Source: an uncultured Brevinema sp.
GTDB lineage: Bacteria > Spirochaetota > Brevinematia > Brevinematales > Brevinemataceae
Direction: 5' to 3'
DNA: 35,632 nt
NCBI GenBank assembly: GCA_947038195.1
Contig: CAMQVI010000013.1
Span: 1-35,632 of the forward strand
The notes beneath the pieces were generated by a model that saw only the letters and a list, made by a program, of their open reading frames with translations, searched no databases and was not told the DNA's origin. How positions within the stretch are numbered: the stretch's first letter is position 1; each line of letters starts with the position of its first letter. Positions 9,292 to 17,685 of the stretch are shown here, one piece after another. The position numbers and the translations under genes are program-made.

Positions 9292-10869
9292 TTATTTTAA
9301 TAATTTTTCAAATTGAGTACGTACTTGAGGTACGGATAATCCAACAATCACTTGTATAGAATTTCCTTCTTTCATAATTCCATGAGCTTTTGCTTCTTTA
9401 AAAACATTTGGACTCTGTACGATATCTGGATTTTTTACCATTACACGAAGTCTAGTAGCACAATTAGTCACAGATTCAATATTCTCAGCTCCTCCCAGAG
9501 CGCTTAAAAAAGATAAAGCTTGATCTGAAAAGGAAATCTGGGAACCTGTTTTTTTCTTACTTTCAACATCTTCTTTGGTATAAAGTTTTATTGTTTCTTC
9601 ATCATCTTCTCTACCAGGGGTCTTTAGATCCCATTTAAGAATAATAAATCGAAATACAATGAACCAAATCACTGTAAAAGATAATCCTATAATAATATGG
9701 ATAAACACTAGTTCTGGATAATTTTTGAAGGTAAAAATCCAATTTGTAGTGATAAACGCTAACAATCCAGCTCCCATATTCCCAACAACTCCAGCCATAT
9801 AGAGACACATAGCTAATGTGGCTGCTAGTACAGAATGTATTAAAAATAATACAGGTGCGATAAATAAAAATGTGAATTCTAGGGGTTCTGTGATCCCTAC
9901 TATTACTGCAGTTAATGTCGCAGGAATGAGTAATGAAGCAATTTTTTTCTTATTATCTGGTTTTGCAGTAGCATATAGTGCCAAGGCAATCCCGACACTA
10001 CCAAAAACTTTAGAATTTCCATGTAAAGCAAATCCACCCTCAGGAAAGACTTCTTTGAGAGGAAGTCCAGAATTAACAAATTCAGTAACATTTTGAAACC
10101 AATAAGGTTCAATTCCATTAGGAACGACAGCTGGTCCAAAAATAAAGGGTCCATAAACAAAATGATGTAATCCTGTTGGAATTAAGAGACGTTCTAAAAA
10201 GGTATATATCCACACACCTATAGGGCCAGAACTAGCTAAAAATCCTTGCATAGCTTCTATGCCCCTTTGTATAGGAGGCCAAATCCAACAAGTAGCAAAA
10301 GCCAAGGCAACCATTACAAAAAACCCTATCATATGAACCAAAGATGTTCCTTGAAATACACCTAAATAATCAGGTAATTGTAATTCATAATATTTATTGT
10401 GGATTGCGGTAATAATACCACCTACTAAAATCCCTCCAAGGATACTAGTGTCTAGTGTTTTAATCCCAGCGATCATTGCTAAACCGCTTACTCCACCTAC
10501 CTCTTGGTTAAAATCAACTCCAAAATTAGGGCCCCAAAATCCAAGAATGGCACCAATAAAATAGTTAAAACTTAGATAACAGATGAGAGTGGCTAAAACA
10601 GCTCGCTCGGGAGCTATTTTTGACAAGCCTATAGGGATGCCTAAACAGAAAAATAGAGGCATATTACGAAAAATTGTCCACCCACCTTCCTCGAGAATCA
10701 CAATGATTTTGTAGAAAAAACTATCTGGATTGGCGATAGGCCCAACAATATTTGGGTCCTTAAAAACAATAGTCAAACCCACTAAAAGTCCAGAAAAAGA
10801 AAATAGTAGCACGGGCACAAACATAGCTGCACCGAACCGTTGCATCGTCTCTTTAATATTAACACTCAT
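9292..10869 (-). CDS. PTS alpha-glucoside transporter subunit IICB, copy 2
   Basis: This 525-residue membrane transporter has the same architecture as copy 1: EIIC with GAAMFVPVLLF, IPTGLHHF and GITEPLEFTFLF, then a linker and an EIIB domain with NCATRLR (Cys470). It is much less similar to copy 1 (about half to 60 percent by eye) than the two glucosidases are to each other, which suggests different sugar specificity or a separate origin. There is no EIIA domain. Two adjacent ATG codons occur; I prefer the second (10869), which has AGGAG at six bases, while the first (10872) is only three bases away. It is read from a promoter containing an operator-like palindrome and heads the operon with glvA copy 2. 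Confidence 0.9.
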   Translation of the reverse strand: MSVNIKETMQRFGAAMFVPVLLFSFSGLLVGLTIVFKDPNIVGPIANPDSFFYKIIVILEEGGWTIFRNMPLFFCLGIPIGLSKIAPERAVLATLICYLSFNYFIGAILGFWGPNFGVDFNQEVGGVSGLAMIAGIKTLDTSILGGILVGGIITAIHNKYYELQLPDYLGVFQGTSLVHMIGFFVMVALAFATCWIWPPIQRGIEAMQGFLASSGPIGVWIYTFLERLLIPTGLHHFVYGPFIFGPAVVPNGIEPYWFQNVTEFVNSGLPLKEVFPEGGFALHGNSKVFGSVGIALALYATAKPDNKKKIASLLIPATLTAVIVGITEPLEFTFLFIAPVLFLIHSVLAATLAMCLYMAGVVGNMGAGLLAFITTNWIFTFKNYPELVFIHIIIGLSFTVIWFIVFRFIILKWDLKTPGREDDEETIKLYTKEDVESKKKTGSQISFSDQALSFLSALGGAENIESVTNCATRLRVMVKNPDIVQSPNVFKEAKAHGIMKEGNSIQVIVGLSVPQVRTQFEKLLK

Positions 10870-10899
10870 CATTAACTCCTAAATTTCTAATTTATTTCT

Positions 10900-10947
10900 A
10901 ATTTGTATCTAAATTTGTATCTATATTATACAATATGTATACAAATT
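10900..10947. promoter_or_regulatory. Candidate operator cluster at the copy 2 PTS promoter
   Basis: AATTTGTAT occurs at 10900-10908 and 10912-10920, and its complement ATACAAATT at 10939-10947. The last overlaps the palindrome TGTATACA (10936-10943), which sits between the -35 and -10 elements. The sites are unlike those of copy 1, which fits a different regulator, probably the divergent GntR at 11114. Confidence 0.55.
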
Positions 10948-10952
10948 TGCAA
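10925..10952 (-). promoter_or_regulatory. Promoter of the copy 2 PTS-glucosidase operon
   Basis: On the minus strand TTGCAA (10952-10947) and TATAAT (10930-10925) are 16 bases apart. A TGTATACA palindrome fills part of the spacer. Confidence 0.7.
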
Positions 10953-11060
10953 GTATTTTTCATATTTTTTTATTTCAATTTTAAATATATATAAAATAAC
11001 AATTTACCTAGTAGAACATTTTATTTCGTAGAAATATAAACAATGATTTGGTGTTATCTA

Positions 11061-11089
11061 TTTACATTTTTGGGAAAAAAATTTATACT
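11061..11089 (+). promoter_or_regulatory. Promoter of GntR copy 2
   Basis: TTTACA and TATACT are 17 bases apart, with the start codon 25 bases further on. The region 10953-11060 is AT-rich and shows nothing else that I can identify. Confidence 0.5.
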
Positions 11090-11113
11090 ATATATAAAAA
11101 TATGGGAATTTGA

Positions 11114-11839
11114 ATGCAAAAAGAATACTCCTACTCGAAAGTAGCAAAGGCTATTTTTAATGATTTTATTTCAGGTAAATTAAAAGCTGGAGATACCATT
11201 CCTACGGAATTTCATCTAGCAGAGTTTTATGAGGTTAGTCGCTCAACTATTAGAAAAAGCATTCAGGAATTAATAAAAAATAATATTCTTTATTCTGTTC
11301 AAGGTAGTGGAACATATATCACCAAAGATCAAATTGCTAACCAATACTATACGTTGGATTCTTTCGGAGAGTATGCCAAAAAAATAGGAGGCAATCCTAG
11401 TACAAAGGTGCTTCATTTTGAAATTATTAAAGCAGATTTGTATATTTCCCAACTACTCGAAATTGACATTAATCAAGATGCATTTTACACCAAGAGGGTT
11501 CGCTATTTGAATGATATTCCTTCGGAATATGAAATCAGTTATATGCCCTTAGCTCTTTTTCCTGATTTATCTTATGAAGCCATGGCACATTCTAAATATC
11601 ACTATATCGAAAATACCAAGGGATACACTATTAAAGGAACGCATATAAATGTCATTCCTATCATTGCAGACAAAGAAACGATGGAGTTTCTTCAGATCTC
11701 AAAAAAAATTCCTATTCTTTGCGTGAAGAGTGTTGGGTTTTTAGAGGATAAGACTGTTTTTGAATATACAGAGTCTTATCGTGTGCCTGATAGACATGCG
11801 TTTCGCTGTACCGTAAGCCGTGATAATAAAATCATCTAG
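11114..11839 (+). CDS. GntR-family (HutC/UTRA) transcriptional regulator, copy 2
   Basis: The 241-residue product has a winged helix (about residues 5-70) with IPTEFHLAEFYEVSRSTIRK and the wing QGSGTYI, followed by a UTRA effector domain with YEISYMPLALFPDLSYEAMA and a C-terminal FEYTESYR. It is divergent from PTS copy 2, so it most likely represses that operon through the ATACAAATT sites between them, and may regulate itself. A sugar phosphate is the likely inducer. The ribosome site is weak (GGGAA), which suits a low-abundance repressor. A fragment matching its codons at 11684-11743 is found at 7722-7780, showing that this gene, rather than GntR copy 1, was part of the duplicated block. Confidence 0.88.
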   Translation: MQKEYSYSKVAKAIFNDFISGKLKAGDTIPTEFHLAEFYEVSRSTIRKSIQELIKNNILYSVQGSGTYITKDQIANQYYTLDSFGEYAKKIGGNPSTKVLHFEIIKADLYISQLLEIDINQDAFYTKRVRYLNDIPSEYEISYMPLALFPDLSYEAMAHSKYHYIENTKGYTIKGTHINVIPIIADKETMEFLQISKKIPILCVKSVGFLEDKTVFEYTESYRVPDRHAFRCTVSRDNKII

Positions 11840-11913
11840 ATATTCTAGTATTTAAAGCATAAAAAAAGAAGAGGAAGTTAAAATGCTTTCTCAGCACAAA
11901 TTCTACAATCTAA

Positions 11914-11984
11914 AAAGCTCATCCAAGGAGATAATCCCGATGAGCTTTATTTGTTATTATAAAATAGACTATTTTTAGTCTATT
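11914..11984. terminator. Two stem-loops after GntR copy 2
   Basis: The first has perfect 10-base arms, AAAGCTCATC (11914-11923) and GATGAGCTTT (11939-11948), followed by a T-rich stretch. The second has perfect 9-base arms, AATAGACTA and TAGTCTATT (11963-11984), around TTTT. Together they probably end gntR transcription and may also serve the converging maf operon. Confidence 0.6.
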
Positions 11985-12079
11985 AAGGTATTCCCGTATA
12001 TATTGCGAAATTCGATTGAACATTAGCCAATGGATATTCTCTGAAGAAGAAGTTTTTAGATTGGATATTTGGATGGTAA

Positions 12080-13792
12080 TTATTTTATAAATTTCAGAGC
12101 TTTCTTAAGATATTTTTGAAGGTATATGAGGCCTTTAAGAATATCTGAGGCTATTTGGTGGAGAATATCTAGGTGTTCTTTCTCTGTGGTACTAGAATTC
12201 ATGTTAAAAGCTAATTGTACAGAATCTTGAATGGCAGTAGAAATAAGCTGAGGTATTTGTTTATTTTCAGGCGCCTCTAAAAGGTGTTGAATCTTAGTAG
12301 ATTCTTGAATAGCGAGAGGGAGATTAGTAGTGGCTTTCGCTTTTTTTATGAGCAATAAAGAAGAGTTACAGGCAGGTATAATTTTGTCAGTTATAAGTAA
12401 GGTATCTTCTAAAAATTTTTGGTATGCACTAGAGCTTAGTAGGGGGCTTTTGTTTGGGTGTGCTTTTTCTATAGGAGAAGTAAGCTTGGAAAAGGTATCA
12501 GACATTTCACAATGTTCCGCCCCTTCCAAATACGCACCCTCTAGTCCTGCGACGATTACATGGGCGTTCGTTTTTGGGATTTGATCTGAAAACCAATCTC
12601 TAAATAGAACGAGTCTTATATCAGAAGATATTTTTTTGTTTGCTCGTCTTCCTTTAACTTCTAAACTATGGTTGGCATGAGTGGTTTGAGATTGTAAGGA
12701 ATGTAAAGGGGAAAGCCTATGGTGATTAGTACGAGCAAATTCATATAAGATATTTCCTGTACTATGCGTCTTTTTTTTAGTAAAAGCCAAGTCCATCCCT
12801 ACTAAGATAATGGGATCACACTGCATTTTTCGAGCCAAATCAAAAGCAGAAGTAGAGACAGATCCCCCAGAAGCCAAAAGCCCATTAGACTCCCAAAATC
12901 CCTCAAAGGGGGTATAAAAAGGAAAAATAGAATCCATTAAAATAATATTATCATCCTCATACCCTTCAAAACTACTATCATGAACGGAAGGGTCAGCGAT
13001 GAGCTTATGATTTTTTCTTTTACCATAACGGAGAAAAAAAGCGTTTTTTTCTTGCGCATCTACCGTAATCACAAAATCAGGATCAATAGATGCCCTTTCA
13101 AGCATAGGAATTACAGTGTCACAAGCGATAATAATGGCTTTATCTTGGTGTTCTTTAATATAAGGTAAAGCTTCTTCTAAAGACGCCCCAGCCCCTATAA
13201 TGAGAGCGGGTTTGTTTTCTCCCCAGCCTAAGTATGTATTAAGTTTATTATTTTTAAAATAACGATGGAGATTTCGGATAATATTTTTTGTCCAAATTTT
13301 ACCAAAACGAAGCAGAGTATTGTTGCCTACCTCTTGTTTTCTCAGTTCTGAGCTAATAGCTTCTCTAGAGGCGTCCATTTCTTTAGGGAATAACTCTCCA
13401 TAAGGTCTATGAATCGTAAAAGAGATATTTTTGAATTTATGGACTTTGATGATTTCATGAAGAGAAGGAATATTATGGGCTAGGTAGACACGAGAGTCTT
13501 CCAAAGATTTTTTAATTTCAGGACGAAGTTCTAAAACTTTTTTGAAAATAGGAGATAAAGGTTCAAATACAACACAAGGTACTGTTGTTTCTTGTAGGAT
13601 TTTTTCTAATAAATACCCACAAGCCAGCCCCCCTATAAAATAGACGGGGGCATCACTTTGTAATTGACTAAATATTTTATCTGCTTCTGCTAAAGGGCGG
13701 GAAGAGTGAAGTCGGATTACCCTTTCCCCATCCTGTATGTTCATATTAATAGTTTTATCAGGGTTAATAAGTACTTGCTTTATTTCTATCAT
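12080..13792 (-). CDS. Maf/DUF115 motility-associated glycosyltransferase family protein
   Basis: The 570-residue cytoplasmic protein has the DUF115 (MptE-like) core: KPALIIGAGASLEEALPYI near residues 190-210, then IIACDTVIPML and DFVITVDAQ. Further on are LLASGGSVSTSAFDLAR and IILVGMDLAFT, the usual central signature. In other bacteria Maf proteins transfer nonulosonic or related sugars to flagellin, or support flagellum assembly, and spirochaetes often carry several. The start has GGGGA six bases upstream. It lies downstream of the double-DUF502 gene, separated by a decayed copy of its own first 115 bases, and is probably cotranscribed. Substrate and acceptor cannot be read from the sequence. 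Confidence 0.85.
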   Translation of the reverse strand: MIEIKQVLINPDKTINMNIQDGERVIRLHSSRPLAEADKIFSQLQSDAPVYFIGGLACGYLLEKILQETTVPCVVFEPLSPIFKKVLELRPEIKKSLEDSRVYLAHNIPSLHEIIKVHKFKNISFTIHRPYGELFPKEMDASREAISSELRKQEVGNNTLLRFGKIWTKNIIRNLHRYFKNNKLNTYLGWGENKPALIIGAGASLEEALPYIKEHQDKAIIIACDTVIPMLERASIDPDFVITVDAQEKNAFFLRYGKRKNHKLIADPSVHDSSFEGYEDDNIILMDSIFPFYTPFEGFWESNGLLASGGSVSTSAFDLARKMQCDPIILVGMDLAFTKKKTHSTGNILYEFARTNHHRLSPLHSLQSQTTHANHSLEVKGRRANKKISSDIRLVLFRDWFSDQIPKTNAHVIVAGLEGAYLEGAEHCEMSDTFSKLTSPIEKAHPNKSPLLSSSAYQKFLEDTLLITDKIIPACNSSLLLIKKAKATTNLPLAIQESTKIQHLLEAPENKQIPQLISTAIQDSVQLAFNMNSSTTEKEHLDILHQIASDILKGLIYLQKYLKKALKFIK

Positions 13793-13811
13793 TGCTAATC
13801 CCCTATTACTA

Positions 13812-13927
13812 CTCCTTCTACCGAAGGGTGGGAAGAAGGGAGTTAAATTATTCTTTCCCCATCTTATATGTTCCTATTAATTATTTTATCAGGGCAAATT
13901 AAGTACTTGCTTTATTTTTATCATTAC
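13812..13927 (-). pseudogene. Decayed duplicate of the 5' end of the maf gene
   Basis: This 116-base stretch aligns to 13681-13795, the start region of maf, with one extra base and scattered substitutions. It keeps a start codon (complement of 13922-13924), followed by the same opening codons through IKQVL. The frame then breaks because GGGTTAATAAG has become GGGCAAATTAAG. It fills nearly all of the gap between DUF502 and maf, so it is a tandem-duplication remnant and not a separate gene. Confidence 0.85.
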
Positions 13928-13932
13928 GATTC

Positions 13933-15255
13933 TTATTTGTCGTCGGCAAGAATCCCTCCCGAAATCACTAAACCAAAAGCTTTTTCTACAGGCAGAGTAA
14001 GAGGAATTAATTGATCTTTTGGAGCTAAAATAAACCAGCCTGTTGTAGGAATAGGGGTAGTAGGTATAAAAACAGGAGTAAAATTGTGTCCATCTGTTTC
14101 TTTTATGGTAGAGCCATTTGCCCCAGTGACAAAACCTACAGCATAGGTGACTTTAGTAGGATAAGGGACGAGTACAGCTTGATCAAAGGTACTATTTTTT
14201 GAAGGGTCAGGAGAGAATACTTGAACAATTTGTTCTACAATACCGTAGACTTCTTTGAACATAGGAATCATATTTAAAAACCTATGGGAGAGTGATTTGA
14301 TCCAATGCCCCATAGCACTTTCCCCAAGAAACCCAATAATCATCACAACAAAAGCAATAATCACCATAAGAGAAGCACTAATAATTAGGTCATAGTGTTG
14401 AGCGGGAATTAAGCTGGGAAGAATTTGAGGTAGAAGATGGGTGATCCCCATTAAAAATTGATAAAGATAATTAAACACCCAAGACAGCATAGCGATAGTC
14501 GCCGTAAGAGGGGTGAGAAAGAGAAGACCGTTGGTAAACCATAGCCCTAGACGATTAGGTTTTTCTGTTTCTTTTTGAAGATCATGGATATCTATGTTAT
14601 CAAGATTTATTTTTTTATTTTGAGTAGCCCCTACGGAGATAATGGTAGTCATTGCTTCTCCACTAGGTAGTTTACATACTTGTGTATCTTCTTTTTTACA
14701 AACAATATAAAAACCAGCAGAAACCACAGGAGCAGAAGGAACATAGACGGTTAGCCATTTATCACCTTCTTCATCTCCAAGAAGGTGTTTGGCGTGGGTA
14801 GAGGTGACAAATCCTATACTATAGGTCGTTTCGTTAGGGTAGGGAATTAAAATACTTTCTGATAATCCTTGAGCGAGAGGATCAGCACCCTCTTGTTGAA
14901 AAATACTTTCTGCTATTTTTTTGAAAGAAGTATAAATAGGTCTAATAAAAGTAGGAGCGAGGAGGATTTTATCAATAAGAAAATTGAAAAAACGTCCCAA
15001 GAAAGTAGAAGCTATCATTCCTGAAAGGATTATGATAACAATAATAACGAGGAAAAATAGTAAGTCAAAAAAGTAGAAGAAATAAGGATTGGTAACCCAT
15101 TCTCTAGGAAGAAGAGGGGTAATATCTGGGACAAATCCTCTTAAAATAGACCATACCCAATAAATCAATCCTATGGTAACACCTAAAGGAAGTAGTAAAA
15201 ACACGCCATCTTTTAGAGCGTTAGAAAATATATTTTTATGCTGTTTATCTGACAT
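13933..15255 (-). CDS. Inner-membrane protein with two tandem DUF502 domains
   Basis: Most DUF502 proteins have about 200 residues. This one has 440 and holds the domain twice. Repeat 1 (about 8-205) has a TM segment, a second TM rich in IIIIL ending SGMIASTFLGRF, then PIYTSFKKIAESIF, ILIPYPNETTYSIGFVT and VPSAPVVSAGFY. Repeat 2 (about 236-432) has two more TM segments, GFLGESAMGHW, PMFKEVYGIVEQIV, VLVPYPTKVTYAVGFVT and IPTTPIPTTGWF. Each repeat therefore has paired membrane helices and a conserved soluble part. Function is unknown; homologues are scattered in bacteria and plants (COV/LCV). AGGAG precedes the start. It is 14 bases after the PBP gene in a probable three-gene operon. Confidence 0.88.
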   Translation of the reverse strand: MSDKQHKNIFSNALKDGVFLLLPLGVTIGLIYWVWSILRGFVPDITPLLPREWVTNPYFFYFFDLLFFLVIIVIIILSGMIASTFLGRFFNFLIDKILLAPTFIRPIYTSFKKIAESIFQQEGADPLAQGLSESILIPYPNETTYSIGFVTSTHAKHLLGDEEGDKWLTVYVPSAPVVSAGFYIVCKKEDTQVCKLPSGEAMTTIISVGATQNKKINLDNIDIHDLQKETEKPNRLGLWFTNGLLFLTPLTATIAMLSWVFNYLYQFLMGITHLLPQILPSLIPAQHYDLIISASLMVIIAFVVMIIGFLGESAMGHWIKSLSHRFLNMIPMFKEVYGIVEQIVQVFSPDPSKNSTFDQAVLVPYPTKVTYAVGFVTGANGSTIKETDGHNFTPVFIPTTPIPTTGWFILAPKDQLIPLTLPVEKAFGLVISGGILADDK

Positions 15256-15269
15256 AAATGTCTCCTGTT

Positions 15270-16847
15270 TTAATATTCTTGTTTTAGGGAGTATCCTGTT
15301 GATAATAGGATACGTCTTGTTATATCGGCAAATAAAGGAGCCGATACTCCTCCCCCACTACGAAAACGGCCTCTTGGGTTATGGAGAGAGACCACCATTA
15401 CCAAACTAGGATCATCTACAGGAAGAATACCAATAAATACGGTATTATTTCTCCCTTCCGAGTATCCTTCTTCTCCAGCTATCATTCCTGTGCCTGTTTT
15501 CCCCGCAATACGTACCCCTTCTATTTGGGCACCACGTCCCGTTCCTTGAGCACTAACGACATTTTCCATGGCATAGAGGAGCTCTTTAGCTTTGAGGGGG
15601 TGAAATAAAATTTTCTCTTCCATAGGAGGGAGATTCGTTAAGGTTTCTACATTCTCTTTATTTTTTAAAGATAATAATAAAGTAGGGTCTTTGTATATTC
15701 CACCACTACCTATAACAGAGGCTGCGATTAATAATTGTAGCGTTGTTACCCCTATTTCTTGCCCTAATCCTAGCATAGGTTTTGATAAAGGGGACCAAGC
15801 AGAAGGTGGATGTAGGATACCTTTTTCTAAACTAGTTAGAGGGAGATTTGGTTTTTTACCAAAGCCCAACTCCGTAAGCCATAGATAATAATCATCAGAG
15901 CCAAACTGCGAAGCTAAGCGAGCGAAGGATATATTAGCAGATTTGGTGAGCATAGTAGAAAGAGGAATATATCCAAGGGCAGGACGTGAAAAGGTATGCC
16001 CTCCTATTTTAAAAGGAGTGTAATCATCAAATTTAGGGCTTTCTGTAGAAGCGAGACCTTGTTCCATGGCAAAAGCTGCGGTAAATAATTTCATTACAGA
16101 GCCAGGTTCGTAGATATCAGAAATAGAACTAGGGGTATGTTCTCTATTCCCCACTTGTACAAGAGCCAAGATATTTCTTGTTTTAATATCCATAATGGCT
16201 ACACTACCACTATTAGCATCAGATTCATTTACGGCTCTATAAAGCTCTTCATAGGCGATACGAGAAATATCGGCATCCAGAGTTAGAGTAGCGTTAAGCC
16301 CTTGAGAGAGGGCATCGTTCAAAGTATACTCTATACCATAAAGTCCCACACCGTCTCGTCCTAAAAAACCTACAATAGGAGATAGAAAAGGATAGGGATA
16401 AAAACGAGATTCCTCAATTTCAATCCCTAGTTCGTCATTAGTAATATGACCTTCCTCTTTTAAGGTTTTAATGACTAATTCTACGGGTGCAAGGATGGAA
16501 GGAGTCATATCTCTTTTAATATACATAAAATGCTTATCTGTTAGATCGATTTTTTCTACGTCTTGGGAAGTAAAGTACCCTGTAGAGAGTAAATAGGATT
16601 TAAGATACTCTCTTAATTCTAAAGATAGACTATCAGGCCTGACGAAGAAAGAGCCTGTGGCAGATACCCCAGAGATAAGTCGTCCTTTAATATCGTAGAT
16701 ATTTCCTCTAGGTATAGAAGAATGAACGTTTACTGTGGAGAGCCTTTTATCTGGGAATAGGGTAGTTTGAACAAGTCTTACTAGCGTAACACCAAAGATA
16801 AGTAAAATCCCACAGGACAACACAAGAAAACGATTTTTTTTTTCCAT
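15270..16847 (-). CDS. Class B penicillin-binding protein (FtsI/PBP2-like transpeptidase)
   Basis: The 525-residue protein has one N-terminal membrane anchor (about residues 7-28), a dimerisation region starting IPRGNIYDIKGRLISG, and a periplasmic transpeptidase domain. All three active-site motifs are present: SVMK with nucleophile Ser250 and Lys253, SAN at 303-305, and KTGTG at 450-454. It cross-links peptidoglycan stem peptides, either in septation (FtsI, also called PBP3) or in a related role. No PASTA domains follow, and the protein ends soon after the catalytic domain. The neighbours are not the usual division cluster (mraW, murE), so its role as the septal enzyme is not certain. GGAAAGG precedes the start. 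A perfect 14-base direct repeat lies upstream at 16862-16890. Confidence 0.9.
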   Translation of the reverse strand: MEKKNRFLVLSCGILLIFGVTLVRLVQTTLFPDKRLSTVNVHSSIPRGNIYDIKGRLISGVSATGSFFVRPDSLSLELREYLKSYLLSTGYFTSQDVEKIDLTDKHFMYIKRDMTPSILAPVELVIKTLKEEGHITNDELGIEIEESRFYPYPFLSPIVGFLGRDGVGLYGIEYTLNDALSQGLNATLTLDADISRIAYEELYRAVNESDANSGSVAIMDIKTRNILALVQVGNREHTPSSISDIYEPGSVMKLFTAAFAMEQGLASTESPKFDDYTPFKIGGHTFSRPALGYIPLSTMLTKSANISFARLASQFGSDDYYLWLTELGFGKKPNLPLTSLEKGILHPPSAWSPLSKPMLGLGQEIGVTTLQLLIAASVIGSGGIYKDPTLLLSLKNKENVETLTNLPPMEEKILFHPLKAKELLYAMENVVSAQGTGRGAQIEGVRIAGKTGTGMIAGEEGYSEGRNNTVFIGILPVDDPSLVMVVSLHNPRGRFRSGGGVSAPLFADITRRILLSTGYSLKQEY

Positions 16848-16861
16848 AACCTTTCCTATTA

Positions 16862-16890
16862 ATATCTCAATATATTATATCTCAATATAT
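16862..16890. repeat. 14-base tandem direct repeat upstream of the PBP gene
   Basis: ATATCTCAATATAT occurs at 16862-16875 and again at 16877-16890. A minus-strand TATAAT lies at 16879-16874, between the copies, so the repeat overlaps a possible PBP promoter whose -35 element is poor. Confidence 0.6.
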
Positions 16891-16950
16891 CAAAATTGTA
16901 TCACTATTATGACAGTTTTTTCGGTAAATTGCAATATAATTAAAAAAATA

Positions 16951-16979
16951 TTGAAAAAAATGATCTCTTATGATATAAT
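16951..16979 (+). promoter_or_regulatory. Promoter of the cyclophilin gene
   Basis: TTGAAA and a perfect TATAAT are 17 bases apart. The start codon is 39 bases beyond the -10 element. Confidence 0.75.
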
Positions 16980-17017
16980 AGTTAATCACAAGAAAAGATC
17001 TTCTTTGGAGGGAGAAA

Positions 17018-17584
17018 ATGAAATTAAATAAAATAAGTATATTATTAGCAATAGGAGTTGTTATTATGTCAGAAAGCAATGCATCAGCACAAGCAGGTAT
17101 TATTCAGCCTGTAAACCCTAAAAACCCTGTAGTTACTATAGAAACAGAATTAGGTACTATTAAAGCGGAAATTTTTGAAGATAAAGTTCCTGTCACAGCA
17201 GAAAACTTCATAAAACTCGTAAAAGATGGTTTTTATGATGGAGTTGTTTTTCATAGAATTATTAAAGATTTTATGATACAAACAGGAGACCCTCAAGGTA
17301 CAGGAATGGGTGGCCCCGGTTACACCATTAAAGACGAATTCCACCCTAGACTTAAACATACAGCTGCGGGAGTTTTCTCTATGGCTAATGCTGGTCCTAA
17401 TTCAGGCGGATCCCAATTTTTTATTACTCTTGTTCCTACCTCTTGGTTAGATGGTAAGCATGCTGTCTTTGGTCAAGTTATCGAAGGATTAGACATTGTC
17501 CAAAAACTTGGTGCTACAGAAACAGGAATGAACGATAAACCTGTAAAAACACTATCTATGAAAAAAGTTACTGTAAACCAATAA
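17018..17584 (+). CDS. Exported cyclophilin-type peptidyl-prolyl isomerase
   Basis: The 188-residue protein starts with a signal peptide of about 25 residues ending NASAQA, so it should act in the periplasm and speed folding of exported or outer-membrane proteins. The cyclophilin core has VFHRIIKDFMIQTGD, with catalytic Arg80 plus Phe85 and Gln88, then GSQFFITL and WLDGKHAVFG. These are the expected proline-pocket residues. The start follows GGAGGG at a good distance. The gene has its own promoter and terminator, so it is probably a single-gene unit. It is divergent from the PBP operon. Confidence 0.92.
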   Translation: MKLNKISILLAIGVVIMSESNASAQAGIIQPVNPKNPVVTIETELGTIKAEIFEDKVPVTAENFIKLVKDGFYDGVVFHRIIKDFMIQTGDPQGTGMGGPGYTIKDEFHPRLKHTAAGVFSMANAGPNSGGSQFFITLVPTSWLDGKHAVFGQVIEGLDIVQKLGATETGMNDKPVKTLSMKKVTVNQ

Positions 17585-17594
17585 ATTAAAAATC

Positions 17595-17634
17595 AAACTA
17601 ATAAAGCAAGATGCTAATCTTGCTTTATTAGTTT
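17595..17634. terminator. Strong terminator after the cyclophilin gene
   Basis: Perfect 17-base arms, 17595-17611 and 17618-17634, enclose the loop TGCTAA. The right arm contains TTGCTTTATTAGTTT. Confidence 0.85.
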
Positions 17635-17685
17635 ATATATAGTATTGTTAATTTATATAGTAGAAAAAGTGGAGTAACCCTTAAT

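Noticed and set aside
11882-11977. 31-codon plus-strand frame (MLSQHKFYNLK...) with AGGA upstream
   Set aside because: It runs through the hairpins after gntR copy 2 and has no recognisable product; more likely chance in a terminator region.
11985-12079. Possible decayed coding sequence between the gntR hairpins and maf
   Set aside because: Short stretches such as ISQWIFSEEEVFRLDIW look protein-like, but no start and no matching family could be identified.
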